Below are positions 53,844 to 64,000 of a stretch of DNA of 64,000 bases, one piece after another. The notes beneath the pieces are model-generated. The model was not told where the DNA came from. It did no database searches and saw only the letters and a list, made by a program, of their open reading frames with translations. The stretch is taken from assembly GCA_000507305.1 (NCBI GenBank), contig DF239157.1:62001-126000 (forward strand), written 5' to 3'. Position numbers and translations under genes: made by a program. Numbering within the stretch: the stretch's first letter is position 1; every line of letters begins with the position of its first letter. This DNA is from Breviolum minutum Mf 1.05b.01. Lineage: Eukaryota > Sar > Dinophyceae > Suessiales > Symbiodiniaceae.

Positions 53844-55201
53844 CAAGGTTTGAGGGTAAGAGTAGATGGTGGTTTTTTCAAGACAGATTCGCTGTGATTC
53901 TGGCATGAGATGTCAACCCTAAAATTTAGGGGGAAGATATTTGACATTAATCATTTATATCACAGATATCACAGGCATTCTTTTTTGCCTCATTTGTTTG
54001 TGTTTTTTTCTATTAAAACTAGCACTGACAGCGATTATACTGTTGATGGGTGACTCTCTCCAACAAAAATAACAGTGTTTTGGACTGTGGACTTTCGGAC
54101 AACTGTGACTACAAGGAATTCTGACAGAGTCTCACATGTGTACATATATATATATACATATTTCTATATCTATAATTCATATATATTGCCCATATATTAG
54201 ACAATATTGTTTGTTATAAACATGCCAATGCATGATATGTGTATACGTTTATGTTTATATATATATACATATATATTTTTTTTAGATTTATATATAATAT
54301 TCAGTTTTATGCCCACACCACGAACTTTTTGTAGTTTCCAGAGTTGCTATCGAGGTGGCTTTGGTGTTGGATGTGGTCTATGCATTTCCTGGTTTAGATG
54401 GTGGCTTAGCACAGAGCTGTATGCAGGCACCAAACTTGAGAGGTTTGTTTGGTGATCTTTGGAAGTTTTGGTTGAAGGAATTGTTGCAAGTGAGGAAGTG
54501 GTAAATTGGTAAATGTTGAATGTTTCTTTGCATTGCACGAATTGTAATGAAAGTCTTTGTTGATATATGCATGTTTATATGAGATTCAAAGATATATATA
54601 TATATATACACTAGATATACGTTGTACACATCTAAGTACATTTTTGACCATTCATGTATTTCCATACATACACCTTGACATATACCGATACCACTATGAA
54701 TTCAACCACATCGTTACAAGTGGACAAGTTGCATCTTTGTTCACATCGACAAACCGGTTCTCCCAGTGGTGCAGATCTTCATCTACGTTTCACACTTCAT
54801 GTGTTGGAAACCATGGTTGCCACATGTTTTTTCAGATGTTTCAACCAAAATGTGTGGCCCCAGATGTTTGAAAAAACATCACCAGGCTCCCAGGTTAAAA
54901 AAAGATATGTTTGCCAACATCAGTATCAACTTAAAAATCCTGCAAACTTCATGGATGGAGCCCCAAATATTTGTCAAAGTGACTCCAAGTTGTCCCATCC
55001 TCAGAGCCATGTCGGAGCATCCCAGTTAGAGGATCCAGCCTGGAGGATGATCATCCCAGTTAGATCCAGTTAGTGAAAGAGGATGAATCACCCCCCATTT
55101 ATAATAAGCCATTTATATCCATTTATATAAACGCCATTTGGAAAGGATCCCAAAGTTGCCCGATCCCCTAGGTGGACGAAAACGATCACCCTACTTTGCA
55201 G

Positions 55202-55273
55202 GTGTTGACACGTTTGTGCGCCACCAATGTGGGCACCAAAGCTCTCATCTCCTACCAGTTGAATCCCAAGTCC
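55202..55273 (+). CDS. Candidate exon, unidentified gene
   Basis: VLTRLCATNVGTKALISYQL then NPKS after tttgcag|G; GA donor GAACACTTAG. Phase 0 continues from the previous candidate. Confidence 0.5.
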
Positions 55274-56736
55274 GAACACTTAGTAGGAACCTAGACGGAA
55301 GAGGTGGTTCCTGTACTCCTGAACGAAGATTGGATTTTGGGATGGATGTTGTTTTCTTTTCAAGATGAGTTGCCAAATCTTGACATCCATCTAGGCAACA
55401 GGTTTGGTATTTTTTTGCAGTTGCTATTTGATCTATTTGCCTTTTCGGACTTCGAACAGCTTACATCTTCAAGAGATCTGAAGCTTCTTTTTCTGGTCAA
55501 CTTGTCACAGAAGCAACATGAAAGCAGCCTTTCAGCAGGACAGTGGTCCCTCTTTGACCGTGGATGGAGGTCCAGGGTTTTCATACTGGATTCTTGATAA
55601 TATACTGCAGATCATAGTAGAAATAGAAATGTGTGTCAGCAAGCATACCTGGAATGACAGACCTACCATCACACTTTGACTCAAAAGCATCGTCATGTAT
55701 GATGTTTCAAACTTGGTTTTCTATCTACACCAGATCCTATTGACATTTTAAACACGTAAAACTGAAAGCAGAAAAACACACAACAGCACAGCACTGACTC
55801 ATCTTTCGTGTGTTTCTCTCGTGACCCCGGAAATTCAACGCCGCCATGGTGCAACTCCTCTTTGATGGTTTGCCCACGGAAGTACTCTCAGGATGGCCTT
55901 TCATTTTGCAGCCAGGTATTCAATCAGTAAAGCCGTATGGAGCCCAACGACCAGCTCCCACCTTCCAGTCGGGGGTGGTTGTCAACCCTAAGGGATGGTG
56001 AAGTGACGACACTAGGGCAAAACGGGGGCACCCAAAAAATGGGTACCCAAACTGGAAGGTCCAGGGACAACTTTTTAGGTTGGAGGCAGAGTTTTTCAAG
56101 AGATGGATGGAGTCCATGATGGAGTCATCTTTATAGCAAGTCCATGTATGTTTATATATATATATATGTACATATTGCAAATAGTAAAGGTTATCTAGCT
56201 TTCACTGGGAAAGGTTTTCACGGGGACCAGCTACAGTGAACATGAATATTTAGACTAGGTAGATAGAGGAGCCGGCTTCAACTAGTTTTTCTTTTGTTTG
56301 CCCTGAAAATTGTGGACATGATCCAATTTGACTATACTTTTTGTTGTCAAAATGCAATGTTTCAACAAACTAACTGTGAAAATATCGTAAGTTGGCTTGT
56401 TATGTCAAGCTGCAAGCTCCCCCTTTCATTGGATGTTCACCTCGATCTGTGGGGAAAAGATCCAACTTAACCCGCATATTTTTCGAATGGGTGGGGGCCA
56501 AGCCAGGAAGTAACTAGTGAAAATAATGGCTATCAACAAAAAAAGACAAGCAAATGTCCTTCTTTTTATGGTGGGTTTTACGTGACCTTCAGGTTGCAGC
56601 CGCCATAAGTTTGTTCGAGATGAGTGTTTTAGCGTGGTCCCCTTTTTCCCCAGACTGAGGCATGTGATCACTTGCAAAGATGGTGCTGATACACCGGCCG
56701 CTCACAATGTGAATAGAATAGATCACCCATACTTTT

Positions 56737-56842
56737 TGATGGAAGAAATCCGGCTAACCGTTTGATATGGTAAATATCACCATGATTTGTAGGGTTTCAT
56801 ACATGTCAGGTGCTTAGCTTAGGATTTCTTGTATCAACAGTA
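56737..56842. mobile_element. Family D element, diverged
   Basis: Left end GATGGAAGAAATCCGGCTAA, right end GGATTTCTTGTATCAACAG. Confidence 0.65.
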
Positions 56843-57020
56843 GCATACGTGTTGACCTCTGTTTTCATTGGTGGGGTTGGGGGCCGGGAGGTGTAAGTTG
56901 CCCTTCCTTCCATAGTTTCAGAATCATGGAAGGTGGAAAATATGGGATGTCTCCTAGAGTAGTTACTAGGGGCCTGAGGTTCACCNTATATATATATATA
57001 TTAATCATTTCAAATATACC

Positions 57021-57109
57021 CTGATGCTCCAAATACCTGGTCAGAAGGTGTTTAGGCACCCAAAACCCACTCCAAAGCCATTTGCAGAGGGGAGCAGTGA
57101 GCATTAGCG
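57021..57109. mobile_element. Family K element
   Basis: GATGCTCCAAATACCTGGTC to GGGGAGCAGTGAGCATTAG. Confidence 0.65.
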
Positions 57110-57871
57110 ATAGTTATGTGTTACTTCCATGATTGTTGGAGAAAGAGCAGCCCTGGAGGTTCATGCACCTTATTGTTGGTGAATTGACAGTAAGTATGTT
57201 GATTGGTTTTTTAGAAAACAAGGGATTTGAAAGCGGCGCTTGTTTTTGTTGGTGTGACTATAGTGGCCGCGGCCTACAAGAAAAATATGAGAAACATTGG
57301 AAGCGAAACTTCACATCCAAAGCCAATGGTTTGTTTGGGGACAATACAGGAGAAGTTTCCCCTTGACAAAGCAGTTGAGGTTAAAAAAAAGGTGAATCCT
57401 CTTGATCGGGTGTTTCCGTGCTTTCCAGTTGGTGTAATATGTTTAGATTCTGTGTAGATATAAACAGTTCTTACAAAAAACAGGTGGGGTTCAGTCCATG
57501 GATGATCTCAAGTTACTTCTCCTTATTGTTGTTTCCTAATGCTCACTATTGCAATCGAAAACAATCAATGCCATTTGCTAATGAACAACTGAACATCCAA
57601 AGGGATCAACATGTCCTCAGAAATATGGAAGGCTTAAAGAGTTTAGAGTTGTATCCTTCTTCCCGCAATCATGGAACTGAAATTGTGTCCCTCCAATAGT
57701 AGCTACCTTTCAAATAAACCACCATGTTCCATTTCCATATCGGAGAAACAAAGTCATTTTCCTGATTCCTGCCAAGCAGCCTCACCTCAACAAACTCGCA
57801 TCCCACATCATGCCACACTAGAGTTCATCCCCCCCCACAAAATGCACCCTCAGAAGTTGTGTGTCAAGCCA

Positions 57872-57975
57872 CAGGGTAGGCCCTACCAGTCATAAACGGA
57901 GTTATAACTCCAGTCATAGGGGTGACATCACGCCAGGGAAACCCACTTATTTTCGGCCATTTATAGGGGATTTTA
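57872..57975. mobile_element. Family H element
   Basis: GTAGGCCCTACCAGTCATAA then GGAGTTATAACTCCAGTCAT. Confidence 0.6.
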
Positions 57976-58262
57976 CATATCCCTCCATTCAAAAAAAGCT
58001 GGTGACTTTGGGCAAAAACCCTGAAACCTGCATGGGAATCCAACCAACTCCACAGTGAGGACAACTCTTACGATGATTATTTGACCTTGGAGCTAATAGG
58101 GCCTGGTGTTTTGCATGGCGAGATGAAGGAACTCGCTTCAGGCCCGGGAGCTGCGGGAAGGATTTGGAGCGATTTTTGGATGATGTGGATTTTTTCCCTA
58201 GGAATTGGGGAGGCTAAAGAGACCCCAGAAATCCTCCAAAAATCACAGCTTAGCTTAGTTAT

Positions 58263-58360
58263 CTAGGTGGTGGTTTCAAATATTTGTTATTTTCACCCCT
58301 ACTTGGGGAAGATTCCCATTTTGACTAAGATTTTTCAACTGGGTTGAAACCACCAACTAG
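58263..58360. mobile_element. Family A element, near-consensus
   Basis: CTAGGTGGTGGTTTCAAAT and GGGTTGAAACCACCAACTAG both intact; one of the best preserved copies. Confidence 0.9.
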
Positions 58361-58937
58361 ATATGGTAAATGGAATGAAAGAACAACATCTTGGAGGAGT
58401 GGACGCCATGGATAGATACAACCTTGCGGTCAAACATTCCATGGAAAAAATTGCGCCACCCGCTAAGTTGGGTAGATGAAAAAAACGGGGGCGAATCTAT
58501 CCGTTTACGCAGGTAAACATACCATACATGGACCCTGTTGGTATATGTTCCTAATTTACCATAAGAATCATCAATCATCCATTCATGTAATATATGACCA
58601 TGGTAATATTCATGTATGGGTCAATATACATTCCGCCCCATGGATCCGTCATGGATATTTACATATACACACATATCAATTTGATTCAATTTAGATATCC
58701 CCTAGGAGCCAGGTATGTCCTAAGATACAATCCTATGACCCAAGGATGGGATGTTTCGACCATCAATCCTACAAGTAAATCGGGAGGGGTCTGGATTCTT
58801 AGGGATCTATGCTATTGTGAGATTGTGGTTTCTGATTGTGAGATCGTGGATTCTGATGTGGATTCTCATGCTGAGTGGGAGCCGAGTTTGTATAGTGATT
58901 CTCATCAGATTTCATTTTGATTAGGCATTTTGATAAG

Positions 58938-58984
58938 GCCAGTCATCAAAGTACAACACGATGTCACCGGGATCAGCAACCAAC
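58938..58984 (+). CDS. Candidate exon, unidentified second gene
   Basis: PVIKVQHDVTGISNQ after ataag|G, ending in phase 1 at GTATTG; joins the next block as Gln-Arg-Gly-Gln. Confidence 0.5.
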
Positions 58985-59022
58985 GTATTGGTATGTATGA
59001 TATATAATTGTATGTATTATAT

Positions 59023-59111
59023 GATACGGTTGAGTTGATAGGGTAAATATGCCATTATTTACAGAGTTTTATACATCCCAGGTGGTGCATGATTTCTTCC
59101 ATCAACAGTAT
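59023..59111. mobile_element. Family D element, left end decayed
   Basis: Right part ATTTACAGAGTTTTATACAT then GATTTCTTCCATCAACAG is typical; the left end is only GGTTGAGTTGATAGGG. Confidence 0.65.
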
Positions 59112-59237
59112 GTATGATTTTCAATGATCTCATCAACTTGACCCGTGACCCACGCAGATGTTTATCCCTCTTCACTGGTGAATTCCATGACATTCCATGG
59201 TGCGATGCTCCAAGATTTCCCATTGCTTTGCCCAAAG

Positions 59238-59279
59238 GTGGACAAGCAGATTTCCTAAGCCTTTCCTATGAAGGTCGAG
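59238..59279 (+). CDS. Candidate exon, unidentified second gene
   Basis: GQADFLSLSYEGR after caaag|G, ending in phase 1 before GTGAAC. An open frame extends both ways (59114-59329), so a longer exon is possible. Confidence 0.55.
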
Positions 59280-59360
59280 GTGAACTCGGACAAAATGTGT
59301 TGCAGTTTGACCTTCAACAGTTGGCGTGAAGGGTATTCTTTTGGATATGTTTGCATACTA

Positions 59361-59488
59361 GGATGTCCCAGGAAGTTAGTAAATGGTTAGTAAGTGGGTT
59401 ATAACCCTACTATACCTCAATACCTCAGCTATAAGTAGGTTACAACCCATGTACAAACCATTTACTAAATTCCTGGGTCATCCTAGAT
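59361..59488. repeat. Inverted-repeat element
   Basis: AGGATGTCCCAGGAAGTTAG and AAATTCCTGGGTCATCCT are paired ends around GTTATAACCC-like inner repeats. Confidence 0.7.
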
Positions 59489-59850
59489 AGTGATTTGGGC
59501 CGACTTTGTGAGTCGTGAATGGTGCAGGATTTGAGCGATACGAACAAGGGGTTTGCAAATGTGGAATGAAGCAAATTTCAATGTAAGATTTTATTTTGTG
59601 ATACAGTATTTCGTGTGAAACTCTCATCATCTGACTTTGATCAGTGTATCTAAAAGTCATGAAAATACAAACGCTGACACCTCTACCTTATATGATATTG
59701 ATTTACATATATTATTATAAATATTATAATGTGACTATAGCACACTATAATTAATGTGTTTTCTTTGTAATACACGCAATTTATTAAAACCAACCCTTTG
59801 TGGACATGTTTATCCCCCCTTTCCCCCCATTTGTTTCAATTTGTTCCCAG

Positions 59851-59915
59851 GTCCCTTCCGTTTGCGTGCATTGGCACCCAGTGGAGATGAAGTGATCAGC
59901 GAGGAGATCGCAGTG
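59851..59915 (+). CDS. Candidate exon, unidentified second gene
   Basis: PFRLRALAPSGDEVISEEI, in the phase the previous block requires. The PSGDEVI run resembles the DPxGxVI segment of p24/TMED luminal domains, but the aromatic-Cys core expected next is not seen. GA donor GACACTGGG. Confidence 0.55.
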
Positions 59916-59921
59916 GACACT

Positions 59922-60027
59922 GGGTTGATGGTTCAGAAATCCTGCAGTCACCAGTTGAGGTTAGTGATTTTTCCCCACGATTTACAAGGTTTTATACATC
60001 AACAGGCGGTGATCGCCGGATTTCTGG
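59922..60027. mobile_element. Family D element filling a short intron
   Basis: GGTTGATGGTTCAGAAATCC begins six bases after the inferred donor at 59916. The element occupies most of a 156-bp intron between two candidate exons. The right end has been replaced by an AT-rich palindrome running to the acceptor. Confidence 0.65.
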
Positions 60028-60071
60028 TATATGAATATATTACAATATATTCAATTGGTATATTCATACAG

Positions 60072-60104
60072 GTGGTACAGGAAGTCGATTTGGACCAACG
60101 GTTT
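60072..60104 (+). CDS. Candidate exon, unidentified second gene
   Basis: VVQEVDLDQRF after catacag|G; GC donor GCCAAG, phase 0. The intron before it is only 156 bp and mostly a family-D element. Confidence 0.5.
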
Positions 60105-60470
60105 GCCAAGTGGTAGGATCCCCATGCATTATGAACCGCATGTATCAAACTCTATGAACCATAATATGATTCATATTTGAATGAAATTTGTTGAAGGTCC
60201 TACCATCCCTGAAACTGAACATTTCTCACTTATGAAAATCCCAATGTTTTGAGTCGATGTTGCTTTATATACTTTCTTTGGGGGGGTGAAAACAGGCCTA
60301 TGTTCAAGGGCTTACTGTCTGCCTAACTTTCCTACCTGGAGAAGTTTATACATGAAAAAAAACAACCAACGAAAAAACAAATACAAAACGTGCAAACGCC
60401 AAAAACCCTCCACACCAAATCCCCGCAAAATCCTGCACCAAAAAAATCCTGGAATTATATCGCCTTTGAG

Positions 60471-60570
60471 GAAGCGACGGCAGATGAAAAACGTGCTCTT
60501 GCAGCACTTGGAAGTGCTGAAGCTTTAGATGAAGTGCTGGAAACCTTGGATCAGATCCTCTCTGCCGAAG
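60471..60570 (+). CDS. Candidate exon, unidentified second gene (helical)
   Basis: EATADEKRALAALGSAEALD then EVLETLDQILSAE: a strongly helical, heptad-like stretch after tttgag|G. The phase of the next candidate fits only a donor at 60536 (GC), which would shorten this exon, so the 3' end is open. Confidence 0.5.
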
Positions 60571-60809
60571 GCCAATTGGGGAACTTTCACCCTGCTGTTT
60601 TTTTGGTGGGAACGAAGAAGCATCAAAAAGAGGCCATTAAACTAACCAACTTGTCGTTGTGAAAAAGGGGGTTGGTTTTGAGAAAATGGGGAGGGGTATA
60701 CACTTTTTGCATGTTTTGTGTTCTACCAGTTGTAAATGGGGTTATAACTGGTAAGGCCATATGTAGTGGCCTAACCCCATGTTAGAACTGGGAAGGGGTC
60801 ATCTTGCAG

Positions 60810-60873
60810 GTATGACTGTATGACCATGTATTACCAGCAAAAACGGTTGCGGGCCACACAGATTCACGTCGAA
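60810..60873 (+). CDS. Candidate exon, unidentified second gene
   Basis: YDCMTMYYQQKRLRATQIHV in the only open phase after cttgcag|G. Ends at GTCGGG or, six bases on, GTAAAC. Confidence 0.45.
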
Positions 60874-60958
60874 GTCGGGGTAAACGACATGAAACGCCAA
60901 TTGCTTCTGTTGGTTTTGGGAGATTTCAAGTTCGATGCAAAACAATATGTTTTTAGAT

Positions 60959-61035
60959 CCCATAGGATCGTAAATTACCTACATTTACTATAGACAAAGT
61001 CCTCCATGTATGTAGGCAAATACTGTTCGTCCCTA
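60959..61035. mobile_element. Family E element, decayed
   Basis: CATAGGATCGTAAATTACCT, then CATGTATGTAGGCAAATA. Confidence 0.6.
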
Positions 61036-61187
61036 TGCAGAGCATCTGAATCTAAAACATGCTATCAAAATAAGACCCAAAAATGAACTGCACGGGCCTC
61101 TATCAATCCTTTGTTAATAATATTTCATAGAAGCATTTTGTTTGTGTTTGTTTTTCATAAAAGAACAGAGTGTATACAAGCATTTGC

Positions 61188-61320
61188 ATGTCCCAGAAAG
61201 TTAGGATCAAAGGTTAGGATCAGTGGGTTATACCCCCAACAATAACCACCATTATAAGCTTAGTATTTGAAATAACCCATTGATCCTAACCATTGATCCT
61301 AACTTCCTGGCCGGTACATC
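61188..61320. mobile_element. Family I element
   Basis: TGTCCCAGAAAGTTAGGATC to GATCCTAACTTCCTGGCCGG, a long imperfect palindrome. Confidence 0.75.
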
Positions 61321-61455
61321 CAAGTACGAACAATGATATAGCTGAGGTATGTAACAGTTGCCTCCGGCGGATACAATTTTTTTCGGAGCTTTTGCCCCCT
61401 CAAGCTTGGCAGGAGGTTTTGTTTGGATGCTTTAAGTGACGAAGTCGACAAAAAA

Positions 61456-61556
61456 TTACTGGAAACTAACATATTACCTGAAAAATAGTGAAAGATGATT
61501 CATATCCTTTGAAATGGTCCCTTTTTTTGGGGGGACATTTTAATTTTCGGGGGTGT
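61456..61556. mobile_element. Family B or C relative, diverged
   Basis: ACTGGAAACTAACATATTAC to TTTTAATTTTCGGGGGTGTA. Confidence 0.5.
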
Positions 61557-62115
61557 AAACCATTGGACCATTGACCCAACCTTTTCATTCAGTGAAATTG
61601 ACGCAACTGTCTTTTTTCACGAAAGAGTTGGCTTCAAATTCTGGAATGGAACTTGATTGTAAGTTGAGAGTCACAAAAAAGATGCAAAAAGACAAAACAG
61701 TTATTGAATTCCATTTGGTGGGTTATTGAAGTAGATGATCATTTTGTGTAATGTTTTGATACAATAGCAAAACATTACAAACATACACCCTGTTTTGCAT
61801 AACACCCGTCTTCGCAAACCTTCCAAGGTAAAGATAAAAAGGAATGTCTTACTCTTGGCGTGTTGAATAAAAATTGTTGGTGGTTGGTCCGTGTTTCTAA
61901 AAGGTGTGTTTTCAAATAATCCTGGATTTAAGGCAGACATGATGCATTTTTTAAGTCGCTACTAATTTAAACGATTCAATCACTTGTAAATGGGTGGTTC
62001 GGGTTGGGGTAACCCTAACAATCCCTAATCCCGGGAATCTAAACCACCAACCCAAACCACTAATCACATTCGCTAATCGATAAGCTCTCAGTAAAGCCTT
62101 GCTCTTTTGTGCGCA

Positions 62116-62162
62116 GGTGCGACGACGGCGGAAGCTGCGGTGTTTTGGCTACAGATGCAACG
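62116..62162 (+). CDS. Candidate exon, frame undecided
   Basis: A GC-rich block after gcgcag|G. All three frames are open here (VRRRRKLRCFGYRC; CDDGGSCGVLATDA; ATTAEAAVFWLQMQ), so only the acceptor and the composition argue for an exon. Confidence 0.3.
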
Positions 62163-63462
62163 ACCCCGGGGTACGTTTACGCCCCAGAAATCTAACATGT
62201 ATAGCAAAATTCGCCATAATTTTCAAGGACTCCACCTTTTCCAAGGCCCATCATTTTGGGTATCCAATGGTATGAAAGCCGTTAGTTCTCGGGGGATGAA
62301 AAAATGATGCGAGGCGAAAGGGTAGGTTTTGCTCAGTTGATGATGGGTCCAATGGGCTCAGGCCTTTTGACGGAGCTAGATTGAACTACCACCATCAACA
62401 CAGTAATAATAGCGAATCGTTAAGATTCTTTTTTGGATATGTTGTGAAGTTTTTATGGCTTTGTAAATCATGGTCATGGTTTACTGTACTCCAATTGACA
62501 GAGAAAGTGACCATACAAATCAGATTGGTGACTGATTTGTTCACCAAGATAATGTGATCAAACAGGTTTCGGACTCCTAATTTCGGATCACTCCTGAAGG
62601 TCATCACGGAGTCTTTCCTGCTGGGAGGGAAGCATGCAGCTGAAGCTGCTAGCAGAGAGAATCCACAAAAGATCACACATGTGTTGCCACTTGACTGCAT
62701 TTTTGCTGTTGTTTGTTTTGTTACTTTTTTTCCCAACACTCCTGGAAGTGGATTCCATGGATAAACTGGTCCCCGAAATGGAGACGAGTGAATAATCTTC
62801 CAGGTATTTGGGGACCCAATTTTTTAAAGGACCTTCACTAGTTACGAATCTACCACAAAATATGATCCCAAAGTTGCAGTCCCAAAGTGATTTTTAGCCA
62901 TCGTTCGTTGGGTCATTATGTTGGACTGGAATGATGATGTTATTGATGCGATTTTACATGGGGAGTCATCACCATTTAGGGGGCAATGTGTTCGTTACTT
63001 TTTTCCCAAGCCATATTGAGATCATTAAGCATCACTAAGCCCGTGCAATGTGATGTTGGGAAGGCCAGCATCCTTATTGCAAGCCATTGTAATGATTATG
63101 TTTGGCCAGCTTTCTTTTTAAGTGGAAGATCTTTAGTTCCAAGAATCTATGTATGTCAACATGCTCTCAAAGGGACCTGAGAACCGGTTTGGGGATACAG
63201 TTATTGAACGCATGATGATGAAGTCGACTTGTTAGGAAACGCGCTCCATTACCTGGGAATTCTTGAAATGTTGAGAGTCGATCAATGCTGACACTGACGT
63301 CCTGAGGATAAATCATTATAAATCCAAAGTGGCTTCCTCAACATCTGTCATCTGTGAAAAGTCGTCCTCCAAAGTGGATAGATTAAAGAGTACAAGACCT
63401 CCATAGTCCTCCGATTTAACGAAAGATAGCCTGACTATATACAAGCTACAAGCTGCCCTAAC

Positions 63463-63570
63463 TACCTTCCCTGAAACTAAGAAATTGCACCTGAAAATGG
63501 ATGGTTTCAAGATGTACTTTCCTTTTGGGATGGCTTCCTGGCAGGTGCGACCTGTTAGTTCTAGGGAGGC
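63463..63570. mobile_element. Family C element
   Basis: TACCTTCCCTGAAACTAAG to CTGTTAGTTCTAGGGAGG. Confidence 0.75.
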
Positions 63571-63699
63571 TAATCTGTTCACAAAAAAAGGCACATGCAC
63601 TTCTAGCTGGCGGCTGCCATGTCCATGTCACCCAGGAACTGTTGCGAGCCTTGGTATACTGAAGGCCTGGATCCTTCTCCAATGTTGGCCCGCTTGGTG

Positions 63700-63775
63700 A
63701 AGGGTATTTACCTACATGAATGGTTGATTTTGTATGGTAAATGTAGCTAGATATAGCAGTCCCATGGTACAAGTA
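63700..63775. mobile_element. Family E element, decayed
   Basis: GTATTTACCTACATGAATGG to GCAGTCCCATGG. Confidence 0.6.
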
Positions 63776-64000
63776 TGGGTATGTAATTTATATATGAGGG
63801 AAGTACTTCAAGGTTGATAGAACTATTGGGTGACTCAACGGTTTGATTTTGGAAGACTTATGGAAAAATCCATGAATGAATGTTAGGCAGAGGAGCAAAA
63901 ATACTTGTTCCAGGCTATGCAAAGATTGGGAAACAGCCATGTATCACCTTTGGCATAAGACTGCAGGGGCTTCCAACCATAGTTTCAGCCTTTGTTTTGT

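Larger units (their letters stand above)
55274..58937. other. Unresolved region between candidate gene chains
   Basis: Contains family D, H, K and A elements and one N at 56986. A frame starting at an ATG in a good context (about 55846, MVQLLFDGLPTEVLSGW) and a hydrophobic stretch near 57227-57290 could be exons, but neither has a confirmed partner. Confidence 0.5.
62170..64000. other. Downstream region without a recognised gene
   Basis: Contains a family-C element (63463), a family-E relic (63700) and open frames without similarity that I can name. Confidence 0.5.

Overview
The window looks like dinoflagellate nuclear DNA, possibly Suessiales/Symbiodiniaceae-like; the genus cannot be fixed from sequence alone. 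It is AT-rich, littered with short inverted-repeat elements, and its genes are cut into exons of about 25-140 nt by introns of about 1 kb. Most of those introns do not start with GT: in the one gene that could be reconstructed fully, 17 of 37 introns begin GA, 7 GC and 13 GT, and every one ends AG followed by an exonic G. All gene evidence is on the + strand, as expected for unidirectional dinoflagellate gene arrays.

Region 1 (1-2123) is upstream DNA: TA-rich repeats, one ~115-bp MITE, a GC-richer island that begins with a sequence resembling the dinoflagellate spliced leader, and a T-rich tract ending in a probable trans-splice acceptor at 2124. Region 2 (2134-40902) is a complete 38-exon gene for beta-adaptin, the large beta subunit of the AP-1/AP-2 clathrin adaptor. 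Joined, the exons give 2685 nt in a single frame (894 residues plus stop) with N-terminal HEAT-like trunk, acidic hinge with a clathrin-box-like LLDL, and C-terminal appendage. Region 3 (40903-46102) is a gene-poor spacer packed with repeats. Region 4 (about 46.1-55.3 kb) holds a chain of phase-compatible candidate exons from a gene that was not recognised. Region 5 (about 58.9-62.2 kb) holds a second chain, also unidentified, with only a weak resemblance to p24/TMED-type cargo proteins.

At least a dozen families of 80-150-bp non-autonomous elements (called A to P here) occupy much of the introns and spacers. Nested cases (B inside A, B inside F, G inside F, a foldback inside A) give relative ages, and one 156-bp intron in region 5 is nearly all one family-D element, as expected of an introner. 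No tRNA, rRNA or CRISPR array was found. Exon boundaries were placed by hand from protein similarity recalled from memory plus the AG|G rule, so individual junctions may be off by a base or a small step.
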